A stretch of 43,929 bases of DNA from Streptomyces ureilyticus (GTDB lineage Bacteria > Actinomycetota > Actinomycetes > Streptomycetales > Streptomycetaceae). The stretch covers positions 1 to 43,929 of the forward strand of contig NZ_JAAKZX010000068.1 in NCBI RefSeq assembly GCF_011045025.1, read 5' to 3'. The translations under genes and the position numbers were made by a program. The notes under the pieces were generated by a model. That model saw nothing but the letters and a program-made list of their open reading frames with translations. It ran no database searches and had not been told where the DNA came from. Positions 38,286 to 43,929 of the stretch are shown one piece after another. The first letter of the stretch is position 1, and every line of letters starts with the position of its first letter.

Positions 38286-39131
38286 TCACCGCTCGGGCGG
38301 ACGGATGCCACGGAACTCCCAGTCGCCGCCGAGCGCCGTGGACAGCACCTCCTCCGATTCGGTGGGCCGGGCGCCGACGTCGGTGCGGATGGGGGTGGGG
38401 CCGGTGACGACGTGGTTGGTGAGGCGGCCGAGGCCCTCGACCTCGACCTCGACGACATCGCCGGGCTGGACGGGCCGGGAGTTGGCGGGAGTGCCGGACA
38501 GCAGCACGTCGCCCGGGTACAGGGTGATCGTGCGGGCGATGTCGGCGACGAGGTAGTGCATGTCCCACTTCATCTCGTCGGTCGAACCGTCCTGGACGAC
38601 CTCGCCGTTGACGTACGTGCGCAGCCGCTTGCCGTGGAAGTCCCAGTCGGTGACCAGCCCCGGGCCGAGCGGGCAGAGGGTGTCGGAGCCCTTTACCCGG
38701 AGCATGGAGCCGGCGTCGGTGTCGCGGAAGTCGTGCAGGCCGTAATCGTTGGCGACGGTGTAGCCCACGATGTACTCGCCCGCCTCGGCCGGCGAGATGT
38801 TGCGCGCCGTCTTCCCGATGACGATGGCGACCTCACCCTCGTAGTTGAGCCACTTGCAGCCCTCGGGGCGGACGATCGCGCCCTTGTGCGCGTTGAGGGC
38901 CGAGGTCGGCTTGTGGAAGTAGGTGGGTGTGTCGGGGAGTTGGATCTGGAACTCGTCGACGCGGCTACGGTGGTTGAGGTGGACCGCGATCACCTTGGAG
39001 GGGACGACCGGGGGCAGGTGCTGGGCCTCGTCGGTCTTGACGCGGCGGCCGTCACCGGCGACGAGTTCGTCACCGTCGACGGTGACCTGGACGGCGGCGC
39101 CGTCGAGCAGGATGCGGCGGTATTCGGGCAT
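38286..39131 (-). CDS. Fumarylacetoacetate-hydrolase-family protein (HpaG-like)
   Basis: The 281-residue protein has the FAH metal site (NYEGEVAIVIGK with Glu98 and Glu100, then ANDYGLHDF with Asp129), HLNHRSRVDEF and LLSGTPANSRPVQPGD. In the homoprotocatechuate pathway such enzymes decarboxylate and isomerise the ring-cleavage acid (HpaG) or hydrate the product. The adjacent HpaD- and HpaE-like genes support this, but the FAH family is broad. The ATG at 39129-39131 follows AGGAG. It is the last gene of a leftward set of three, 14 bases after the dioxygenase. Confidence 0.82.
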   Translation of the reverse strand: MPEYRRILLDGAAVQVTVDGDELVAGDGRRVKTDEAQHLPPVVPSKVIAVHLNHRSRVDEFQIQLPDTPTYFHKPTSALNAHKGAIVRPEGCKWLNYEGEVAIVIGKTARNISPAEAGEYIVGYTVANDYGLHDFRDTDAGSMLRVKGSDTLCPLGPGLVTDWDFHGKRLRTYVNGEVVQDGSTDEMKWDMHYLVADIARTITLYPGDVLLSGTPANSRPVQPGDVVEVEVEGLGRLTNHVVTGPTPIRTDVGARPTESEEVLSTALGGDWEFRGIRPPER

Positions 39132-39145
39132 GGCGGTACTCCTCG

Positions 39146-40072
39146 TCAGGACTGAGCGGCGGGGGTGGGCAGGCCGTTTCCGGTCCAGCCGTCGGCGGGG
39201 CGGTCGAACCACAGGTGGACCTGGCCGGTGCCGACGGAGTTCTCGTACTCGCCGTACTGGCGGGCCTTCGCGACGCACGCCTGCTCGCCGAGCGCGCCCG
39301 CCATCATCAGGTAGTGGAAGAACTTCGCCTCCGGCTTGACCTTCCAGAACTCCCCCATGGTGTCCAGGACCTTGTCGTGACGACCCTCCTTGAACCAGGC
39401 GATGCGTTCGTAGTCGGCCTCGCGGGCTTCCGGCGTGCGGATGTGCACCGGATCGCTGGCCTCGTGGTCGCGGATCTCGCGCAGCGGCCAGAAGGTATGC
39501 GACAGCGCGCCCGAGGCGATGAGCAGGACGCGTCGCCCGGGGGTGGCGGCGATACCGTCCGCGAGCGCACGGCCGAGGCGCAGGTGGTCCTCCATGTCGC
39601 CGGTCTGGCAGACACCGATGGTCACCCACCGCTTGTCCGGGAGCCCTTCGCCGAGGAACTTCCACAGGTTGATGGTGGCGTAGTAGATCGGCAGGTAGTC
39701 GTCGTCGATCGCGGTGATCCAGGTGCCGTGCTTGTCGGCGAACTTCTCGATGTTGCGGGCGAGTTCGGGGTCGCCGGGAAAGTCGTACGGCATCCGGCAC
39801 ATGCCGCGCGGCAGCTCCTCGGAGGTGAACAGGCCCGCGCGCCGTTGCTGGGCGGTGACGACGAACTCGACGGTGGTGGCCCAGTGGGAGTCGAGGACGA
39901 CCACCGTGTCGTAGTCGTCGGCGGCACCGCGCTCGAAGACGTCCTTACGGAGCTGGTGAAGGCCGGTGACGAGGGTGATCTCCTTGCCCTCGTTCAGCTC
40001 CAGCCGGTCCGCTTCCGGGAGCACGATGGTGGGGACATGGGCGAGCAGGCCCGCCCCGACGATCTCACCCAT
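39146..40072 (-). CDS. hpaD: 3,4-dihydroxyphenylacetate 2,3-dioxygenase-like extradiol dioxygenase
   Basis: The 308-residue class III extradiol (LigB-type) dioxygenase would open homoprotocatechuate between C2 and C3 with Fe(II) and O2. Iron ligands His12 (LAHVPT) and His63 (VLDSHWAT) and the catalytic His192 (GALSHTFWP) are visible; the acidic ligand lies later, near GEFWKVKPEAKFF. The full sequence looks like HpaD of Gram-positive and enteric bacteria. Its start overlaps the HpaE-like dehydrogenase stop by 8 bases, so ring cleavage and aldehyde oxidation are coupled. Another catechol could be the true substrate. Confidence 0.83.
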   Translation of the reverse strand: MGEIVGAGLLAHVPTIVLPEADRLELNEGKEITLVTGLHQLRKDVFERGAADDYDTVVVLDSHWATTVEFVVTAQQRRAGLFTSEELPRGMCRMPYDFPGDPELARNIEKFADKHGTWITAIDDDYLPIYYATINLWKFLGEGLPDKRWVTIGVCQTGDMEDHLRLGRALADGIAATPGRRVLLIASGALSHTFWPLREIRDHEASDPVHIRTPEAREADYERIAWFKEGRHDKVLDTMGEFWKVKPEAKFFHYLMMAGALGEQACVAKARQYGEYENSVGTGQVHLWFDRPADGWTGNGLPTPAAQS

Positions 40073-41525
40073 GGTTGTTCCATCCGTTCGGGGCCGTGAC
40101 CGTGTTCTTCAGGTCGCAGTAGAAGTCGAAGCTCCAGGTGCCGCCCTCCCGGCCGACACCGGAGAGGCGGGAGCCGCCGAAGGGCGCCTGGAGGTCACGT
40201 ACGAAGAAGCAGTTGACCCAGACCGTGCCCGCCACGAGCTGGGCGCTGACGCGTTCGGCGCGCTCGTGGTCGCCGGTGGCGAGGGTGGCGGCGAGCCCGA
40301 AGCGGGTGCCGTTGGCGAGGTGGACGGCTTCTTCCTCGGTGGCGAAGGTCTGGAGGGTCAGTACCGGTCCGAAGACCTCCTCCTGGACGATCTCCGAGTC
40401 CTGGGCGACATCCGTGAGGAGCGTCGGCGCGTAGTACTGCCCCTCCTTGCGGTACCCGCCGATGACGACGCGCGCCCCGGTCTCCACAGCCCGCCGCACA
40501 AAGCCGTCGATCTTCTCCAGCTGGCGGGAGTGGATGCTGGGCCCGATGTCGGTGGCTTCCTCCCGCGGGTCGCCCTGCTTCAACCGCGCCGTCTTCTCCA
40601 CGAAGCGGCGGGTGAACTCTTCGGCGACCGGCTCCTCGACGAGGATGCGGGTCGCGGCGAGGCAGACCTGCCCGGCGTTGTCGTACTGCTCCACCGCGAG
40701 GTCGACGGCGAGGTCCATGTCGGCGTCGGCGAACACCAACAGGGGTGATTTGCCGCCGAGTTCGAGGCTGAGCGGGGTGAGGTTCGGCGCGGCGGAGGCA
40801 GCGATACGACGCGCCGTCGGCACCGACCCCGTGAAGCTGATCCGGCGTGCGTCCGGGTGCGAGGTGAGGGCGTCGCCGATCTCGGCGCCGTAACCCTGGA
40901 CGACGTTGAGGACACCGGCCGGGAGCCCGGCCTGGGCCGCGATGTCGGCGAGCAGCGAGGCGGTCAGCGGGGACCATTCGGCCGGCTTGAGGATCACGGT
41001 GTTGCCGGCCGCCAGGGCCGGGGCGACCTTCCACGTGGCCAGCATGAGCGGCGCGTTCCACGGGGTGATCAGCACGGAGGGGCCCGCCGGGTCCCAGCTC
41101 ACGTGGTTCGTGTGGCCTCGCGTCTCGAAGTCCTCGTGGTCGAGCCTCAGCAGCCAGTCCGCGAAGAAGCGGAAGTTGTGGGCGACGCGCGGCATGACGC
41201 CCCGCCGATGGGAGCGGAGCAGGGCGCCGTTGTCGGTGGTCTCGACGATGGCCAGCTCTTCGATCCGCTTCTCGACGCCGTCGGCGATGGCGTGCAGGAT
41301 GCGGGCGCGTTCGGCGCGGGGGGTGGCGGCCCAGCCGGGGAACGCGGCCTTCGCGGCGGCAACGGCGGCGGCGGCTTCCACCGGGGTGCCGCGGGCTATC
41401 TCGCCGAGGACGCTTTCATCGATCGGAGAGAGGTCGGCGAAGGTGTCGGCGGAGGCGACGCGTCGACCGCCGATCCAGTGCCGGGTGTCGACGGAAACAC
41501 CGGCGACGGTGATGAGGTCAGACAT
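40065..41525 (-). CDS. hpaE: 5-carboxymethyl-2-hydroxymuconate semialdehyde dehydrogenase-like enzyme
   Basis: The 486-residue NAD-dependent aldehyde dehydrogenase has Asn157 in TPWNAPL, Glu255 in LELGGKSP and Cys288 in NAGQVCLA. The sequence GHTNHVSWDPAGPSVLITPW and the tail GVGREGGTWSFDFYCDLKN are features I associate with HpaE. It oxidises the semialdehyde formed by the dioxygenase encoded next. The ATG at 41523-41525 opens a three-gene operon (HpaE, HpaD, HpaG-like). HpaF, HpaH and HpaI equivalents are not in the window, so the pathway is incomplete here. It is only moderately similar to the PuuC-like dehydrogenase at 34252. Confidence 0.83.
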   Translation of the reverse strand: MSDLITVAGVSVDTRHWIGGRRVASADTFADLSPIDESVLGEIARGTPVEAAAAVAAAKAAFPGWAATPRAERARILHAIADGVEKRIEELAIVETTDNGALLRSHRRGVMPRVAHNFRFFADWLLRLDHEDFETRGHTNHVSWDPAGPSVLITPWNAPLMLATWKVAPALAAGNTVILKPAEWSPLTASLLADIAAQAGLPAGVLNVVQGYGAEIGDALTSHPDARRISFTGSVPTARRIAASAAPNLTPLSLELGGKSPLLVFADADMDLAVDLAVEQYDNAGQVCLAATRILVEEPVAEEFTRRFVEKTARLKQGDPREEATDIGPSIHSRQLEKIDGFVRRAVETGARVVIGGYRKEGQYYAPTLLTDVAQDSEIVQEEVFGPVLTLQTFATEEEAVHLANGTRFGLAATLATGDHERAERVSAQLVAGTVWVNCFFVRDLQAPFGGSRLSGVGREGGTWSFDFYCDLKNTVTAPNGWNNHG

Positions 41526-41577
41526 GAGAAAGGGCTCCATCTAAACGAGGGTTCTTTTGGGGTGGGGGAGCGCTCCG

Positions 41578-41655
41578 ACGGGGCGCGGGGCTGTATCGAT
41601 ATGCGGCTCCGCCGCGCGGGCGCGACCAGCCACATACGCCCCGCAGCGGGCCACA
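41578..41655. repeat. Streptomyces-type interspersed palindromic repeat
   Basis: The intergenic stretch contains words (GCGCGGGGCTGTATCGATAT, GCGGCTCCGCCGCG, CGCGACCAGCCACATACG) that I recall as a short repeat found between genes in many Streptomyces genomes. GCGGC-tcc-GCCGC (41603-41615) is a hairpin. It lies between the HpaE start and the decarboxylase-family gene end. Confidence 0.5.
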
Positions 41656-41659
41656 AACC

Positions 41660-42472
41660 TCACCCGGCAAACGCTCCCGACGTACCGACCTCCAGCAGCC
41701 GCCCGCCGTCCCAAACCACCCCAACCTGCCGGTAGTACGCGGCAATCGGCTCCCGGACCTCCAACCGCGCCAGCTCCTCCGTAGACGCCTCGAACAACTC
41801 CAACTCGGCCTCGCCCACCCACGGCTGCCCGCCCTCGAACGACGCCGCCCCGGACTCGATCAGCTCATCCAGAGCAAGCCCCTTGCCCTTCTCAATGGAC
41901 GGCAGCCACCGGTGATGCACCATGGGATGCCCGTTGACGAACCCGTTCGTCTCCGACGGCTCCCGCAACGTGACCACGGCCTGGGCCAACCGCCGGTCGG
42001 CTGCCGCGAGCGTCGCCCCGAACCGGGCACCCGCCTCAACCCGCGGAGCGGGCCCGTACGGATGGGGCCGCGTCTGATGGATGGACCCGAGCTTCTTCGG
42101 ATACCCCTGATGCAGCCCGCGCGCGATGGCGAAGTCCTTGTCGACCCAGATGTACACGCACCGCGAATACGTCTGCCCCCGGAACTTGCAGCGCACGACG
42201 GCGAAGGCCTCCTTGTACTGGGACAGCACCGGATCCAGCAGCTCCGCCCCGGACTCGGAGCAGGACTGCCAGTCGGCCCAGATCAGCGCTACCGCACCCG
42301 GGTCCTCGTCGGCCAACTCCAGCGGCTCGGGCAGCAGTTCACGCACCCGCGAGGGATCCGTGCGGTACTCGACGGTCAGCAGATCACCGGAGTAACGCCA
42401 CGGCGGCGACGGAATCAGCGACGAGGCACCACTTGCCGTCTTGGGATGGAAGTAACCACGGAGACTGGCCAC
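41660..42472 (-). CDS. Acetoacetate-decarboxylase-family protein
   Basis: The 270-residue protein carries the family core: LLTVEYRTDPSRVRELLPEP, QYKEAFAVVRCKFRG, then GYPKKLGSIH with the Schiff-base Lys (126 or 127) and VVTLREPSETNGFVNGHPM. Besides acetoacetate decarboxylases the family holds enzymes that catalyse aldol or hydrolytic steps on pyruvate-like substrates. The neighbours suggest a role on a ring-cleavage product, perhaps in place of a missing Hpa step. The GTG at 42470-42472 has AAGGAG at 7 bases; the longer frame is a shadow of the reductase. It follows the reductase gene by 10 bases. Confidence 0.82.
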   Translation of the reverse strand: MASLRGYFHPKTASGASSLIPSPPWRYSGDLLTVEYRTDPSRVRELLPEPLELADEDPGAVALIWADWQSCSESGAELLDPVLSQYKEAFAVVRCKFRGQTYSRCVYIWVDKDFAIARGLHQGYPKKLGSIHQTRPHPYGPAPRVEAGARFGATLAAADRRLAQAVVTLREPSETNGFVNGHPMVHHRWLPSIEKGKGLALDELIESGAASFEGGQPWVGEAELELFEASTEELARLEVREPIAAYYRQVGVVWDGGRLLEVGTSGAFAG

Positions 42473-42482
42473 TTGGAGCTCC

Positions 42483-43691
42483 TTACGCGGTGAGGGCGGG
42501 CTGCTTGAGCAGGTGGGCGCGATACTTGGCGGCACCCAGGGCGGCCGCGTGGCCGCCGAGCGCGACGACGCCGACGAGTCGACCGCCGACGTGGTAACCG
42601 ACGAGGACGTCACCGTCCGGCTCGCCGTCCAGCACTCGCACGTCTTCGCGGCCAAGACCGGGCGCCCCGAACGACTGGAGCCGGAAGTCGTGCTGGTCGC
42701 TCCAGAAGGTGGGCAGCGGCGCGAAGGGCGCCAACTCCACGGCCCCACCGGCCAGATGAGCGGCCAGCGTCCTCGCGGCGTGCTTTGCGGTGTCAGTGGG
42801 GATCGACCAGTGCTCGACCCGACGAGGTACGCCGTCGTAGCGGGCGTTGGGGAAGCGGGCGACGTCGCCGACCGCGACCACCTCCGGATGGCCGCCGGCC
42901 CGCAGGTGCTCGTCGGTGAGCACGCCGTCGGACAGGTCGAGCCCGTTGCCCTGAAGCCACTCGGTGTTGGCGACCGAGCCGACCGACTCCACGACCACGT
43001 CGGCGGGCAGCACGGAACCGTCGGCGAGGACGACACCGGTCACACGGTCGTTGCCCTCGAACCCGGCGACTCCCGTGCCGAGGGCGAAGCGCACCGCCCG
43101 CTCCTCGTGCCGCTTCAGCAGCGCGCGGGCAGGCAGTTCGCCCAGCGGGCCCACCATGGGCAGGGGCAGCGGGTCGACGACGGTCACCTCGCGAACGCCG
43201 AGTCCTACGGCCGTGGCGGCGACCTCGCAGCCGATGAACCCGGCACCGACCACGACGACACGCGTGCCGGGCCGGGTCAGTTCGGCTCGCAGGGCCTGCG
43301 CGTCGGCGAGCGTACGGACCGTGTGGCGGCCGGCGAGCGGGCCGGGGCAGCGCAGCCGACGGGGCCGCATACCGGTGGCGACGACCAGACCGTCGTACGT
43401 GAGGGCCGATCCGTCGTCGAGTTCCACGGTCCGCTCGGCGAGGCGGGCCGCGACGACTCTTGCGCCGAGCCGCCACTCCACATCGGCCGTCGACGCCTTC
43501 GGCGTGAAGGCCAGCGACTCGAACGGCGCCTTCCCGGCCAGCACGTCCTTCGACAACGGCGGTCTGTTGTACGGCATATGGGGCTCGTCCCCGACGACGG
43601 TGATCGCGCCGGTCCAGCCCGCCGCACGCAGTTGCTCGGCGGCGCGCAGGCCGCCCATCGAGGCGCCGGCGACGACGATGCGTCCGGTCAC
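42483..43691 (-). CDS. FAD-dependent ferredoxin reductase (BphA4/rubredoxin-reductase type)
   Basis: The 402-residue pyridine-nucleotide-disulphide-family oxidoreductase has the FAD fold IVVAGASMGGLRAAEQL, the NAD fold VVVVGAGFIGCEVAATA, the second FAD motif EVVAVGDVARF, and the HDFRLQSFG region of ferredoxin reductases. There is no redox-active CxxxxC, as expected for this branch. It passes electrons from NAD(P)H to the ferredoxin encoded just before it, and so to an oxygenase or P450. The GTG at 43689-43691 lies 5 bases after the ferredoxin stop, with GAGGA in the ferredoxin end as ribosome site. Confidence 0.88.
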   Translation of the reverse strand: MTGRIVVAGASMGGLRAAEQLRAAGWTGAITVVGDEPHMPYNRPPLSKDVLAGKAPFESLAFTPKASTADVEWRLGARVVAARLAERTVELDDGSALTYDGLVVATGMRPRRLRCPGPLAGRHTVRTLADAQALRAELTRPGTRVVVVGAGFIGCEVAATAVGLGVREVTVVDPLPLPMVGPLGELPARALLKRHEERAVRFALGTGVAGFEGNDRVTGVVLADGSVLPADVVVESVGSVANTEWLQGNGLDLSDGVLTDEHLRAGGHPEVVAVGDVARFPNARYDGVPRRVEHWSIPTDTAKHAARTLAAHLAGGAVELAPFAPLPTFWSDQHDFRLQSFGAPGLGREDVRVLDGEPDGDVLVGYHVGGRLVGVVALGGHAAALGAAKYRAHLLKQPALTA

Positions 43692-43696
43692 GGTGC

Positions 43697-43885
43697 TCAG
43701 TCCTCGATCCGGATGGCCTGCAGCGGACACACGTCCGCGGCCTCCTCGACCTCGTCGCGCAGCGCGTCGTCCGGATCGGAGACGTACGCCAGGTGGCCCG
43801 CGTCGTCCAGCGAGAAGACGTCGGGGGCCGCGAAGACACACTGGCCGTGGTCCTGGCACTTGTTCATGTCGACGACGACCTTCAT
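43697..43885 (-). CDS. [3Fe-4S]-type ferredoxin
   Basis: The 62-residue ferredoxin has the spacing NKCQDHGQCVFAAPDVF (Cys10 and Cys16) and CPLQAI (Cys near 53). Only three cysteines are placed for a cluster, the pattern of single 3Fe-4S ferredoxins that serve actinomycete cytochromes P450. The ATG at 43883-43885 follows GGAGGAC. With the reductase 5 bases downstream it forms an electron-transfer pair. The oxygenase it serves is probably encoded just past the right edge of the window, where only 44 non-coding bases remain. Confidence 0.9.
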   Translation of the reverse strand: MKVVVDMNKCQDHGQCVFAAPDVFSLDDAGHLAYVSDPDDALRDEVEEAADVCPLQAIRIED

Positions 43886-43929
43886 GGCCGGTCCTCCAGG
43901 GGGTGAGGGCGTCGGAGCAGGGCGGGGAG

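Overview
This window has the base composition and gene style of a Streptomyces (or closely related actinomycete) chromosome. It is very GC-rich, has frequent GTG and TTG starts, four-base ATGA/GTGA gene overlaps, a DUF5302 protein, an F420-type LLM oxidoreductase and rare TTA codons confined to a few genes. No tRNA, rRNA or CRISPR array was seen.

Region 1 (1-5.1 kb) is a scarred chromosomal segment. panD (aspartate 1-decarboxylase), a DUF5302 gene and a DEAD-box RNA helicase are intact. Between and beside them lie gene remnants: the C-terminal half of a TetR regulator next to a perfect operator-like palindrome, a quinone/NAD(P)H oxidoreductase and a divergent XRE/MmyB-type regulator that have both lost their 5' ends, an IS701-like transposase scrap, and a tyrosine-recombinase fragment at 4.9-5.1 kb.

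Region 2 (5.2-22.2 kb) is the most interesting part: a compact 13-gene set in two divergent, tightly coupled operons that read outward from a 224-bp intergenic region at 16155-16378. The left operon runs: DegT/DnrJ/EryC1 aminotransferase, a second such aminotransferase, UbiA prenyltransferase, protoporphyrinogen-oxidase-like flavoenzyme, AMP-forming ligase, methyltransferase, 603-residue CaiB/BaiF CoA-transferase, second AMP-forming ligase. The right operon runs: Gfo/Idh oxidoreductase, TIM-barrel sugar isomerase/epimerase, M20 hydrolase, Ldh2-type dehydrogenase, second Gfo/Idh oxidoreductase. It ends with a small protein that I believe is DUF6917-like. I infer a biosynthetic pathway that makes an amino sugar or aminocyclitol-like core and decorates it with an activated acid and a prenyl group. 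There is no PKS, NRPS, glycosyltransferase, transporter or pathway regulator in it. TTA codons in the first gene of each operon and near the start of the M20 gene suggest bldA control. I cannot assign a known product.

Region 3 (22.3-25.3 kb) holds an EF-hand protein, a nucleotide-sugar dehydrogenase (also with a TTA codon), a small secreted protein and about 590 bp without a recognisable gene.

Region 4 (25.3-33.5 kb) is an uptake and degradation locus. A LuxR regulator and an F420-type LLM oxidoreductase are divergent from a sugar-type ABC transporter (binding protein, double ATPase, permease) and a YtcJ-like amidohydrolase, followed by a MarR regulator.

Region 5 (33.5-43.9 kb) is catabolic: a PuuD-like hydrolase and aldehyde dehydrogenase operon, an APC amino acid/amine permease and a TetR regulator; then an HpaG-like hydrolase, HpaD-like extradiol dioxygenase and HpaE-like dehydrogenase (homoprotocatechuate meta-cleavage); then an acetoacetate-decarboxylase-family protein, a ferredoxin reductase and a ferredoxin. 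Several palindromes in front of these genes look like operators.
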